Shown piece after piece: positions 8,473 through 17,109 of a stretch of 64,000 bases of DNA. A program made the translations under genes and the position numbers. The notes under the pieces were generated by a model, which was not told the DNA's origin, ran no database searches, and worked only from the letters and a program-made list of their open reading frames with translations. The DNA is from Sphingomonadales bacterium EhC05 (GTDB lineage Bacteria; Pseudomonadota; Alphaproteobacteria; Sphingomonadales; Sphingomonadaceae), in NCBI GenBank assembly GCA_001650955.1, contig LXYP01000020.1:62001-126000 (forward strand). The letters are read 5' to 3'. Position 1 is the stretch's first letter; the number at the start of each line of letters is the position of its first letter.

Positions 8473-8950
8473 ATAGTCCTTGGGATCGATTCCTGACGGC
8501 AGGCGCTTGGGCCCTCGCAAAATGTCTATGCGATAAAAATGAAAACGTGATTAACACGATCGCAACCAATCGATTGTTTGAGTGAGGTGGGTGGGCGGTT
8601 GTCAGGCGCCAGACCAAGGTGATATGCAGCTCCTGAATCTGCCATTGCAGACTTTGGAAAGACCTAAGTGAACCGCTCTTCGCTGCTGGTCGCATCGTTT
8701 AGCGCCGTTAATCTTGAAATATTGCGCAAGATTCATACTTAAGATGTGATGGCCAGATTTTGATCTTTGGGTGATCTGACGTTCAACGTCCGCTAGGGGA
8801 GCCCGGCTCGATCCGGGCCGCAATTCTGGCCTTTGAACCGCTGAATCAAATCAACCAAAACCATCTTCTTGTCATAGATCAAAGACAATTTCCGCTCCGC
8901 CATGCAAGTAAATATGGTTCGGTAGACGGACTCATAGGAGGTATATTTCG
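8473..8950. other. 478-bp intergenic region between divergent genes
   Basis: No convincing coding frame on either strand. It holds the promoters of the fusion gene (minus) and the usp gene (plus). The only structured signal seen is the FNR-like site at 8869-8882. The stretch 8580-8830 shows nothing recognisable. Confidence 0.6.
8869..8882. promoter_or_regulatory. FNR-like box upstream of usp (TTGTC-N4-ATCAA)
   Basis: TTGTCATAGATCAA keeps the right half of the FNR/FnrL consensus TTGAT-N4-ATCAA exactly and the TTG of the left half. It lies 69 bp before the ATG at 8951, a suitable distance for an activator site. A second, similar site precedes the other usp gene, and an exact one precedes ccoN. 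Confidence 0.5.
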
Positions 8951-9763
8951 ATGGCCAAGAAGATTTTAGTCGCCACTGATCTGACGGCAAGAGCAGACCG
9001 GCCGTTCGCCCGCGCCAAGATGCTAGCTGACATGTGGAAAGCGGATCGCACCCTATTATTTGTCAGCCCCGAAAAGAAAGAAGTGGAGATAGAGAAGATC
9101 GAAACGCTGCTCCTGCGCACCTATGGGGAAGATGCCGAAGGTTGCAATTTGGCGATAAATTACGGATCGGCGCCCAAGGTCATTGCCGATACAGCATTGC
9201 AACTGGAGAGTGACCTGATCGTTGTTGGCGCGGCGCGTCACAATAATATTTCCGACTTTTTTCTCGGCACTGCGGTTGATCATCTGGTTCATCATGCCTC
9301 TGCACCCGTACTCATTGTCAAGACAAGGCCGCGCGGCGACTATCAAACCATTTTGGTGGCGACTGATTTTTCCGATTTTTCGGCACGCGCGCTTCGCACC
9401 GCGCTCGATTTTTTTTCCAACGCCAAAATCGAGCTCGTGCACGCCTATCATGTGGCTTATGAAGCCTGGCTGAAATCTGATGGCGTTGCGGCCGAGTTGC
9501 TGTCCGATGCCGAGAAAGAACTGGATAATTTCATGACTGAGATCGACTTGTCTGAGGAGGATGCGGCGCGCGTGACACCGCAGCTTGTCGAAGGCAATCT
9601 CCACCAGTCGGTCCACAATATGCTCGACACTGGCGATGTTGATCTGCTTGTCCTAGGAACACATGGGCGAGGGGGTTTTGTCATGGCAACCATCGGTAGC
9701 CGTGCCAGTGAAATGCTCGGCTGGTCGCCGGTCGATGTGTTGATGGTCGGCAAGCCGGCTTGA
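8951..9763 (+). CDS. Tandem-domain universal stress protein (UspA family)
   Basis: 270 residues, two Usp domains in tandem. Domain 1 starts KKILVATDLT and contains DLIVVGAARHNNISDFFLGT. Domain 2 starts about residue 134 (YQTILVATDFSDFS) and contains the ATP-binding-type signature DLLVLGTHGRGGFVMATIGS (G-2x-G-9x-G-S). AGGAGG lies 10 bp before the ATG. Proteins of this family help survival under energy limitation or low oxygen. The neighbouring cbb3 oxidase operon and the FNR-like site upstream support a low-oxygen role. Confidence 0.92.
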   Translation: MAKKILVATDLTARADRPFARAKMLADMWKADRTLLFVSPEKKEVEIEKIETLLLRTYGEDAEGCNLAINYGSAPKVIADTALQLESDLIVVGAARHNNISDFFLGTAVDHLVHHASAPVLIVKTRPRGDYQTILVATDFSDFSARALRTALDFFSNAKIELVHAYHVAYEAWLKSDGVAAELLSDAEKELDNFMTEIDLSEEDAARVTPQLVEGNLHQSVHNMLDTGDVDLLVLGTHGRGGFVMATIGSRASEMLGWSPVDVLMVGKPA

Positions 9764-9902
9764 CCCAACCGTATCCACGCTGCTCTTGATGCTGCGCTTT
9801 TGCTCAGCACCTTCATAATCGCAACATCCGAACATTTCTGCACTTAATCGGATGATTTACCCGATGGCCAAAGGGGCACGTCGATCTGCACATAGGGCAA
9901 AT

Positions 9903-9916
9903 TTGTTCCAGATCAA
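9903..9916. promoter_or_regulatory. FNR-like box upstream of second usp (TTGTT-N4-ATCAA)
   Basis: TTGTTCCAGATCAA differs from the consensus TTGAT-N4-ATCAA at one position (A4 to T). It lies 55 bp before the ATG at 9971. Its presence in front of a gene next to the cbb3/FnrL cluster makes chance less likely. Confidence 0.55.
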
Positions 9917-9970
9917 TGAAATGGACTGACGCGGCTGGCATGTCATTCTCCATCAATGATGGAGAGAGCG

Positions 9971-10780
9971 ATGAAGACGATACTTTTGCATATTGCCGAT
10001 GACAACGGCATGGAGTCGCGATTGCAGGTGGCTCTGGATATTGCCCGTGCTCAGGAAGCCCATTTAACCTGTCTCCAGCCCACCAGTCATTTCACCCCGA
10101 TGCCCTATTCACCGCTGGCGGGGCAGTTCATGGCCGATATAAATTTTTCCGAATGGCAGGATATGGAACGGGCGCATCGGGAAAAGATCGAGGCCCGTTT
10201 GAATCAGGAGGATGTGCCGTGGAGCTGGCAAATTGGACTGGGCGATCCGGCGACGCTTCTCGCAGAGCAGAGTGGCTTGGCGGATCTCTTGATTGTGAGC
10301 CAGACCGCAGCCAAGAAGACGCGGGATGGTGATCCTCTACCCATTGCTGGCGATGTTGCGATTCACGCCAATACGGCGACCTTGGTCGTCCCTGTTGACT
10401 GTCCAACATTTGATTCGACCAAGCCCATTGTGGCCGCCTGGAATGGATCCAAGGAAGCCTCGTGCGCAATCCGTTTTGGTTTGCCGATGCTGAAGCTGGC
10501 GAGCGAAATATTTGTCGTGACAATCGACGAAGGCGCGGAGATTCCGCCACTTGATGCGTCCTCCTATCTGTCCCGCCACGGGATAACATCGGAACTGCAT
10601 CAGCTAAGCGCGAAAAAGCGTAAGGTGTCCAAAGTGATCGAAGAATTTGCGCGGGAAAAAAATGCCGGTGCCATCGTCATGGGTGCCTATGGCCATTCCC
10701 GATTGCGGGAAACGCTGATGGGCGGTGTCACGCGCGAACAATTGTTCAAGAGCAAATTGCCCTTGTTGATGGGACATTAG
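9971..10780 (+). CDS. Universal stress protein family protein, tandem-domain
   Basis: 269 residues from the ATG at 9971, which follows GGAGAG at good spacing; an ATG at 9956 is in frame but poorly placed. Opening text MKTILLHIADDNG and the C-terminal signature AIVMGAYGHSRLRETLMGGVT mark the Usp fold. The N-terminal half is degenerate (no G-2x-G-9x-G-S), the C-terminal half is complete. Likely co-regulated with the other usp and with cbb3 oxidase via the FNR-like site upstream. Confidence 0.88.
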   Translation: MKTILLHIADDNGMESRLQVALDIARAQEAHLTCLQPTSHFTPMPYSPLAGQFMADINFSEWQDMERAHREKIEARLNQEDVPWSWQIGLGDPATLLAEQSGLADLLIVSQTAAKKTRDGDPLPIAGDVAIHANTATLVVPVDCPTFDSTKPIVAAWNGSKEASCAIRFGLPMLKLASEIFVVTIDEGAEIPPLDASSYLSRHGITSELHQLSAKKRKVSKVIEEFAREKNAGAIVMGAYGHSRLRETLMGGVTREQLFKSKLPLLMGH

Positions 10781-10821
10781 GGGGGAGGACTCCGGTCCTT
10801 AGTCCCTCAACCGAGAGACTT

Positions 10822-11079
10822 TCAGGATTTCCCAGATTTCCCGTATGACTTGTGACGGGAAAGACAGGCGTGACAAGGTTGCGCGCAATCGCTTCCGCGG
10901 CCATCATTTTCCTGTTCCAGCGGGATAGAAATTGTCCGCGATTCACCGTCGGCGGTGCACAAGGTCACGCTGAGCATCGATGATGAGGATGCTGCTGCAG
11001 CGGGCATCGATGCCATCGCGAGTGCGATCAACGCTACGCCCATCTGGCTCAACCGAGATTGCCTTATCTTATGGATCAT
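10822..11079 (-). CDS. Small exported Cys-rich protein at the end of the cco operon
   Basis: 85 residues. A signal peptide (residues about 1-29, ending ASMPAAAA) is followed by a short domain with LCTADGESRTISIP and the motif CAQPCHACLSRH. Its start overlaps the end of ccoS by 11 bp, so it is translationally linked to the oxidase assembly genes. The overall pattern, an exported protein of under 100 residues with a C-terminal Cys/His motif, recalls DUF2946-like copper-associated proteins. A periplasmic metal-handling role during cbb3 assembly is a guess from motif and position. Confidence 0.7.
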   Translation of the reverse strand: MIHKIRQSRLSQMGVALIALAMASMPAAAASSSSMLSVTLCTADGESRTISIPLEQENDGRGSDCAQPCHACLSRHKSYGKSGKS

Positions 11080-11230
11080 CTGTCACACTCTCTTCTTCAT
11101 CAATTAACACGCGCTGTGCCGCGCCATCGAGATCTTCAAACTGGTTGTTGCGCATCGCCCAAAAGAAAAAACCCAACCCGCCTAGCCCCATCAAGAGGGC
11201 GACCGGGATAAGGATTGCGAGGCCGCTCAT
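11069..11230 (-). CDS. ccoS: cbb3-type cytochrome oxidase assembly protein CcoS
   Basis: 53 residues: a single N-terminal membrane helix (about 4-26, AILIPVALLMGLGGLGFFFW) followed by AMRNNQFEDLDGAAQRVL, the hallmark of CcoS (family length about 50-60). CcoS is needed for insertion of heme and copper into cbb3 oxidase. The ATG overlaps the ccoI stop (ATGA) and the end overlaps the next small gene by 11 bp. Confidence 0.95.
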   Translation of the reverse strand: MSGLAILIPVALLMGLGGLGFFFWAMRNNQFEDLDGAAQRVLIDEEESVTDDP

Positions 11231-13356
11231 TTTGCTGCTCGATAGAGGCGCAGCGCATTGCCAACGACGATCAGGGAAGAAGTCGACATGGCGATGGCGG
11301 CGATAAGCGGCGTGACCAATCCGGCAAGCGCGAGCGGCACGGCCAGAATATTATAACCAATCGCCAAGCCAAAATTCTGCCTGACAATCTGCATGGTCCG
11401 CCGGGCGACTTTCACTGCGAGTGCAACTGGTGTCAGGCTATCGCTGGTGAATACTGCATCTGCGGCCTGTTGTCCGACATCGCTGGCGGATCCGGGAGCG
11501 ATGGAGACATAGGCCGCAGCGAGCGCAGGGCCATCATTCATTCCGTCGCCCACCATCAACACCTTGTGTCCCTGCGCGCGCAAGCGGTCGATCGCCGCAA
11601 CCTTGTCCTCGGGACGGGCGTTGGCTTGCGCCAAAATCCCGAGTTTCTGTGAAATGGTCGCAACGGCCTGGACATTGTCGCCGGAGAGAATCGATGCTGG
11701 AAGGCCCAGTTGATCGAGCATGACTATCGCGGAATGCGCATTGGGCCGCAACCCGTCGGTCAAAGTGATGATCTGCGTGGCGTCGCCCATCGTTAATTGC
11801 GTGGTGAGTGTTTCGCTGACCTGTTCCGCGCGTGACAGGGAGACGGGTTGCCCACTCCAATCTCCGGAAATGCCTTCACCGGGAATTTCGGACATGGCGG
11901 TAATTTTAACCGGAGTGATATTTTGCAGACGCAAGGCTTTGGTCAGCGCCTTGCTCAGGGGATGCCGGCTGGATTGGGCAAGCGCCAGCACCACCGATTT
12001 CTGTTCGGCCGAGAGACTGTCGAGATTGTCCGGAACCGCTTGCCCCATGGTCAGCGTGCCGGTTTTGTCAAATACCACCCGATCTGCCTCGGCCAGCCGC
12101 TCCAGCGCGCTGCCATCTTTGATCAGCACGCCTTTGCGCATGAGCGCGCCCGATGCGACGACCTGCGCGGCCGGTACTGCCAATCCCAGAGCACAGGGAC
12201 AGGTGATGATCAGCACGGCGACCGCAATCAGCAAGGCCTGATGCCATCCTGCCCCAGCCAGTATCCAGCCGACAAAGGCGAGCAGCGCGAGACAATGGAC
12301 AGCGGGTGCATAATAGCGCGCAGCCCGGTCGGCGACCCGGACATGGAAGGAGCGATGCTGCCCGGCTTCATCCATCAGACGGGCAATGTCTGAAATACTG
12401 GTGTCTTGACCCGCGGCAGTGACGCGAACCTGCACGGGGGTCGAGAGGTTCATCGTCCCAGCGAGCACTTCATCGCCCTCACCGCGCAACTGCGGTTCGC
12501 TTTCGCCGGTCAGCAAGGAGAAATCAAAGCCGCTGCGACCCTCAATGATGATACCATCGGCAGCAAGATTCTCTCCTGCTGCCACCTGCATCACCATGCC
12601 GACTTCAATTTCTCCCGCCTTCGTCCAGCGGCTTGTGCCATCAGACTGAACTATCATCGCGCCGGATGCGGTCTGCTTCAGCAATGCAGAAATGCCTTCG
12701 CGGGCACGGTCGCGCATCATCCCGTCGAGCACCCGGCCAGCCAGCAGAAAGAAGATCAGCATGACGACACCATCAAAATAGGCATGCGGGCCGCTGTTCG
12801 CCGTTTCAAACAGGCTCAGCCCGGTTGCGAGGATGATACCGACACTGATCGGTACATCCATATTGGTCCGCATATAGCGTAATGCCATGGCTGCCGACGC
12901 GAAAAACGGGCGGCCCGAATATGCGATCACGGGAATGGCGATCAGCGCAGAGAGCCAGTGAAACAGGTCTTTGGTAACGCCCATCGCGCCCGACCAGACG
13001 CTGACAGAAAGCAGCATGATGTTCATCATGCCAAAGCCAGCGACGGCCAGCGCGCGGAGCAGCCTTTTGGTGTCACCACGGTCTTCGGATAGCGGATTTT
13101 CTGCCAATATCTGGGCATCAAAACCGAGGCTGCCGATCGCGGCCTTGAGCTTGTCTTCGGTCAATTCGGGCGTGTGGGTTACGGCCACTTGCTTGGTCGA
13201 GAAATTGACGCGCGCGGCGATCACGCCGGGCATGTCGACCAGCCCGCGCTCAATTTTGGAGATGCACCCGGCGCAGCGCATTGTCGGGACCGCAAAGCGG
13301 CTATCCGCGCAGGCTGCATCAGCATCTAGATTGTCAAGAACGACCGATGCATTCAC
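11227..13356 (-). CDS. ccoI: Copper-exporting P-type ATPase CcoI/FixI for cbb3 oxidase assembly
   Basis: 709 residues. An N-terminal heavy-metal-associated domain has MRCAGC (Cys28 and Cys31), then membrane helices, the actuator TGES at 283-286, the CPC metal-transport motif at 386-388 (ITCPCALGL), the phosphorylation motif DKTGT at 430-434 and the hinge GDGMNDGPAL. This is the P1B ATPase that supplies copper across the inner membrane for CuB of cbb3 oxidase. Overlaps ccoH by 4 bp upstream and ccoS by 4 bp downstream. Confidence 0.95.
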   Translation of the reverse strand: MNASVVLDNLDADAACADSRFAVPTMRCAGCISKIERGLVDMPGVIAARVNFSTKQVAVTHTPELTEDKLKAAIGSLGFDAQILAENPLSEDRGDTKRLLRALAVAGFGMMNIMLLSVSVWSGAMGVTKDLFHWLSALIAIPVIAYSGRPFFASAAMALRYMRTNMDVPISVGIILATGLSLFETANSGPHAYFDGVVMLIFFLLAGRVLDGMMRDRAREGISALLKQTASGAMIVQSDGTSRWTKAGEIEVGMVMQVAAGENLAADGIIIEGRSGFDFSLLTGESEPQLRGEGDEVLAGTMNLSTPVQVRVTAAGQDTSISDIARLMDEAGQHRSFHVRVADRAARYYAPAVHCLALLAFVGWILAGAGWHQALLIAVAVLIITCPCALGLAVPAAQVVASGALMRKGVLIKDGSALERLAEADRVVFDKTGTLTMGQAVPDNLDSLSAEQKSVVLALAQSSRHPLSKALTKALRLQNITPVKITAMSEIPGEGISGDWSGQPVSLSRAEQVSETLTTQLTMGDATQIITLTDGLRPNAHSAIVMLDQLGLPASILSGDNVQAVATISQKLGILAQANARPEDKVAAIDRLRAQGHKVLMVGDGMNDGPALAAAYVSIAPGSASDVGQQAADAVFTSDSLTPVALAVKVARRTMQIVRQNFGLAIGYNILAVPLALAGLVTPLIAAIAMSTSSLIVVGNALRLYRAAK

Positions 13357-13820
13357 TTGACCTCGCTCCGCAGATCAAAGGTCCGTTGATCTTTCACGAT
13401 GGAGATTTTCAATTTCCATCGGCCAGCAGGAAGCTGCTCATTGCTGCGATATTGGCCGGGTGCGGTTTCCTCGAACGTCAGATTCACGCCTTCGGTGCGG
13501 CCGACGGGATGCTCGGCAAGCGCGTTGATCCTGGCATTGGAAAGGGGTGCGTCCTCGGAGCCGAGAACCGAAATCTGCAGGCGATCTGCTGATCTGCTGG
13601 GCTCGCTCACCGTCCAGCCATAAGCCGCCTGTTTTCGGCCTTCTTCGAGCCATTCATTATATTTCTGGCTCGCGACATAGCTGTTGTCGACCACGGTGCC
13701 GCTAAAAGAACCAAGGGCGAGGCCTGCCATCAGGAAATTGACCGCCATGATCACCCCGAAAAAGGCGACGAACATCAATGTGACGTGAAAGCCGGTGATC
13801 TTCTTTTTGACATGGTTCAT
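13353..13820 (-). CDS. ccoH: FixH/CcoH family cbb3 oxidase assembly protein
   Basis: 155 residues. A membrane helix at about 10-33 (FHVTLMFVAFFGVIMAVNFLM) is followed by a periplasmic domain beginning YVASQKYNEWLEEGRKQAAYGW, which is conserved in FixH. CcoH interacts with CcoP/CcoN and is required for a stable cbb3 complex. Lies 14 bp after ccoG and overlaps ccoI by 4 bp. Confidence 0.93.
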   Translation of the reverse strand: MNHVKKKITGFHVTLMFVAFFGVIMAVNFLMAGLALGSFSGTVVDNSYVASQKYNEWLEEGRKQAAYGWTVSEPSRSADRLQISVLGSEDAPLSNARINALAEHPVGRTEGVNLTFEETAPGQYRSNEQLPAGRWKLKISIVKDQRTFDLRSEVK

Positions 13821-13834
13821 TTTATGATCCTCAA

Positions 13835-15286
13835 TCAGCCTTTGGGGCGTTCAAAAAACAGGGCTTCGGTGTCGGTCGGCGCTTCATCATCAACCCCTTG
13901 CACGGTCATCGTGAATTCGTCGCGTTCAGCGCCGGCTTCGGGCGCGACAATGAAAAGCTGTATCCTCGCGACGCTGTCGGGTGACACGCGCACGCGCAGG
14001 TTTGTCTGCGCTTGAGGCCTTGTGGTTCCACCCTCCCAAACGGTAGCGCCGGGCAGACCGTCAATCGCAATGTCGATTTCGCGCGGGCGATTTTCCATAT
14101 TGCGTATCTTGGCGGTATAGGTGTTGCGGATGTCGCCATTGGACAGCTGGACATAGACCGGATTGCGATCATGCTGAACCGCCAGATCCAATCGCGTCCG
14201 GTTGCCGAGCGCGAACAGCATCGCCAGGCCAATCGCCGCCCATACACCAAAATAGATGAAAATACGGACGCGTACCAGATTCTTCCAGGCCGGAGGCGTC
14301 TTTTCGCCGGCTCTTTCTGCTTCGGCATCATCAGCGGTGATATAGTCGATCAGTCCGCGCGGGCGACCAACTTGTTCCATCACCCGGTCGCAGGCATCAA
14401 TGCACAGCGCGCAGGTGATGCAGCCGATTTGTGGCCCTTCGCGAATATCGATGCCAGTCGGGCAAACCGCGACGCACTGGTTACAGTCGATACAGTCACC
14501 AAACTCTCCAGGATTCGATTCGGCCTTCTTGACGCTCGCTCGCGTCTCTCCACGCCAGTCCTTATATGTAACCTGCAATGATTTCTCGTCCATCATCGCC
14601 GCCTGAATGCGTGGCCAGGGGCACATATAGATACAGACCTGCTCGCGCATGAAACCGCCGAAAATGAAGGTTGTCGCGGTCAAAACAGCGACCGTTGCAT
14701 AGGCAACGAACGCTGCCTGACCGGTCCAGAAATCGACGGTTAATGTCGGTGCGTCGGCGAAATACATGATCCATGCACCACCGGTCCAAAACGCAATGAA
14801 CAGGTAGATTGACCATTTGAACAATCGCTTCGCGGTCTTGCTGGCGGTCCACGGTGCCTTGTCCATTCGCATGCGGGCATTGCGGTCTCCGTCGACAAAC
14901 CGGTCAACATGCTGAAACAAATCGGTCCAGACCGTCTGCGGGCAGGCATAGCCGCACCAGGCGCGGCCCACTGCGGTTGTCACGAGGAACAGGCCGATAC
15001 CCGCCATCACCAGCATCCCGGCGACATAGTAAAATTCATGCGGCCAGATTTCGATCCCGAACATGTAGAAACGCCGGTTTGCGAGATCGACCAATACCGC
15101 CTGATTGGGCGCATAGGGTCCACGATCCCAGCGAATCCACGGGGTGATATAGTAGATCGCGAGGGTTACGATCATGATCGCCCATTTCAGCCGCCGGAAG
15201 TTGCCATCTATCCGCTGGGGGTGGACAGACTTGCGCGCTTCGTAGAGCTTGATTTCAGGATCGGCTATTTGGTTAGGACTGGTCAT
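13835..15286 (-). CDS. ccoG: Cytochrome c oxidase accessory protein CcoG/FixG
   Basis: 483 residues. Several membrane helices in the first half (for example ILAIYYITPWIRWDRGPYAP and FYYVAGMLVMAGIGLFLV) carry the RAWCGYACPQTVWTDLF motif. Two 4Fe-4S clusters follow: CIDCNQCVAVCPTGIDIREG and CITCALCIDACDRVME. The C-terminal part is an Ig-like periplasmic domain. CcoG acts as a membrane cupric reductase during cbb3 assembly in characterised species. Its start overlaps ccoP by 14 bp. Confidence 0.95.
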   Translation of the reverse strand: MTSPNQIADPEIKLYEARKSVHPQRIDGNFRRLKWAIMIVTLAIYYITPWIRWDRGPYAPNQAVLVDLANRRFYMFGIEIWPHEFYYVAGMLVMAGIGLFLVTTAVGRAWCGYACPQTVWTDLFQHVDRFVDGDRNARMRMDKAPWTASKTAKRLFKWSIYLFIAFWTGGAWIMYFADAPTLTVDFWTGQAAFVAYATVAVLTATTFIFGGFMREQVCIYMCPWPRIQAAMMDEKSLQVTYKDWRGETRASVKKAESNPGEFGDCIDCNQCVAVCPTGIDIREGPQIGCITCALCIDACDRVMEQVGRPRGLIDYITADDAEAERAGEKTPPAWKNLVRVRIFIYFGVWAAIGLAMLFALGNRTRLDLAVQHDRNPVYVQLSNGDIRNTYTAKIRNMENRPREIDIAIDGLPGATVWEGGTTRPQAQTNLRVRVSPDSVARIQLFIVAPEAGAERDEFTMTVQGVDDEAPTDTEALFFERPKG

Positions 15287-16199
15287 CGCTTTCGCCTGCC
15301 TCTGCCGTCTGTTCCGGCTGTGGTGCGGTTTCTCCGCCGCCTAACGAATGGACATAGATCGATAACATACGAATGGTTGCTGGGTCCAGTCGCTGTCCCC
15401 AGCGCGGCATCACACCATAGCGGCTGTTGGTGATCGTTTCGGTCAGAGAGGCCCGGTCACGGCCGTAAAGAGCGATCCGGTCGGTCAGATTGGGCGCGCC
15501 CTGCAAGCGGTCGCCAGTGCCATTGGGCCCGTGACAGATCGCGCAATTGGCTTCGTAAAGAACCGATCCGCGCTGGGATGCCGCGCTGGGCGTTTCATCA
15601 CCGGAAATGGTCCGCACGTGGGAGACGAGATCCTGAATTTCATTGCTCTGCAATATACCGTCTCTGCCAAAAGCCGGCATTTGTGAAAAGCGGGTCTCGT
15701 CATGATCGGGCTGACGGATGCCGTGGACCAGCGTATATTCAATCGCTTCAAGATCCCCGCCCCACAGCCAGTCATCATCGTTCAAATTGGGATAGCCCGC
15801 GAAACCGGCGGCACCGGAGCCATGACATTGCACGCAATGCACTTTGAACGCCGATGCGCCGCCGTTGATCGCCTGTGTCCGCAGCTCCGGATTGGTTGCG
15901 ACACTGTTGATGTCGCTATTGACCATCGCGGCCCGGATCGGCGCGAGCTGCTGTTCACGCGCGGTCACTTCTTTGGCATATTCACCACGGCTCGTCCAAC
16001 CGAGCAGGCCTTCGGTGGCGCTGTTCACCAGCGGTATTGCCGGGTAAAGAATGACATAGCCAATGGCCCAGATGATCGTCGCATAAAAGGTCCACACCCA
16101 CCAGCGCGGCATCGGCGTGTCGAGCTCCTCGATACCATCCCATTCGTGTCCAACGGTTTCGGTGCCGGTGGCTTGATCAATATATTTTTTGTCAGACAT
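15273..16199 (-). CDS. ccoP: cbb3-type cytochrome c oxidase subunit III (CcoP), diheme
   Basis: 308 residues from ATG 16199 (an in-frame codon 30 bp upstream is inside ccoQ). One membrane helix at about 34-56 is followed by two cytochrome c domains with CVQCH (122-126) and CAICH (219-223). CcoP passes electrons from soluble or membrane cytochromes c to CcoO/CcoN. The GHEWDGIEELDTPMPRWW segment before the helix is a CcoP signature. Overlaps ccoQ by 8 bp and ccoG by 14 bp. Confidence 0.96.
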   Translation of the reverse strand: MSDKKYIDQATGTETVGHEWDGIEELDTPMPRWWVWTFYATIIWAIGYVILYPAIPLVNSATEGLLGWTSRGEYAKEVTAREQQLAPIRAAMVNSDINSVATNPELRTQAINGGASAFKVHCVQCHGSGAAGFAGYPNLNDDDWLWGGDLEAIEYTLVHGIRQPDHDETRFSQMPAFGRDGILQSNEIQDLVSHVRTISGDETPSAASQRGSVLYEANCAICHGPNGTGDRLQGAPNLTDRIALYGRDRASLTETITNSRYGVMPRWGQRLDPATIRMLSIYVHSLGGGETAPQPEQTAEAGESDDQS

Positions 16200-16365
16200 C
16201 TTGCTTGTCCCCTTTGCCGGGATCGTCAAAAATCATGTTTGCCGCATCATCATGATGGCCTCTGGCACCGGGTCGGAAAGTCCAGAGGGTGAAAGCTATC
16301 CACAAGAAGGCCATGAACATCAGCCCCCAACTGTCGGCGAAGTGGCGCATCGCTTCATAGTTCAT
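16192..16365 (-). CDS. ccoQ: cbb3-type cytochrome c oxidase subunit CcoQ
   Basis: 57 residues: one membrane helix (about 13-30, [18 protein letters not shown]) followed by [18 protein letters not shown], the classic CcoQ arrangement. It stabilises the NOP complex. The ATG overlaps the ccoO stop (ATGA), and its own stop lies inside the start of ccoP. Confidence 0.94.
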   Translation of the reverse strand: MNYEAMRHFADSWGLMFMAFLWIAFTLWTFRPGARGHHDDAANMIFDDPGKGDKQDV

Positions 16366-17096
16366 CGCGGTTGCTCCTGTGCTTCGCCCGCCTCAAAGTC
16401 GACCAACGTGCCGATCATCTGGAGATAGGCGACGAGTGCATCCATCTCGGTGAGCCTGTTCGGATCGCCGTCAAAATCGCGAACCTGTGCTTTGGGATAG
16501 CGCGCTTCGAGATCAGTCGAACTTGCCATCGGGTCAGCCTGTGTCCGCAGATCCTCATTGGCCTTTTCCATCGACTCTTCGGTGTAGGGAACCCCGAGAC
16601 GATAGAGTGCGCGCAGATGCTTGCTCATATCCCCGGCCTTCAGTTCCTTTTCCGCCAGGAATGCATATGGCGGCATGATCGATTCCGGCACAACACTGCG
16701 GGGATCGGTCAGATGCTGGACATGCCATTCATCCGAATAGCGTCCACCGACCCGGGCGAGATCTGGCCCGGTTCTCTTGGAGCCCCACTGGAACGGATGG
16801 TCATACATCGATTCTGCGGCGAGTGAATAATGGCCATAGCGCTCGACTTCATCGCGGAACGGACGGATCATCTGACTGTGGCACGTATAGCAACCTTCGC
16901 GGATGTAGATGTTGCGGCCGGCCAGTTCGAGCGGTGTGTAAGGCCGCACGCCCTCGACTTCCTCTACCGTATTGTCGATCCAGAATAAGGGCGCAATTTC
17001 GACAATCCCGCCGATGATCACGACAACCAGCGAGCAGACCGCGAGCAGAGTGACGTTGCGTTCGAGTTTCTTATGTTTCTGAGCAAAATTTGACAT
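16362..17096 (-). CDS. ccoO: cbb3-type cytochrome c oxidase subunit II (CcoO), monoheme
   Basis: 244 residues. An N-terminal membrane helix (about 16-38) is followed by a cytochrome c domain with CYTCH at 69-73 ([15 protein letters not shown]) and the conserved [20 protein letters not shown]. The distal Met ligand is likely in SIMPPYAFL. Lies 13 bp after ccoN and overlaps ccoQ by 4 bp. Confidence 0.96.
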   Translation of the reverse strand: MSNFAQKHKKLERNVTLLAVCSLVVVIIGGIVEIAPLFWIDNTVEEVEGVRPYTPLELAGRNIYIREGCYTCHSQMIRPFRDEVERYGHYSLAAESMYDHPFQWGSKRTGPDLARVGGRYSDEWHVQHLTDPRSVVPESIMPPYAFLAEKELKAGDMSKHLRALYRLGVPYTEESMEKANEDLRTQADPMASSTDLEARYPKAQVRDFDGDPNRLTEMDALVAYLQMIGTLVDFEAGEAQEQPR

Positions 17097-17109
17097 CGTC
17101 CTGCCTCCT

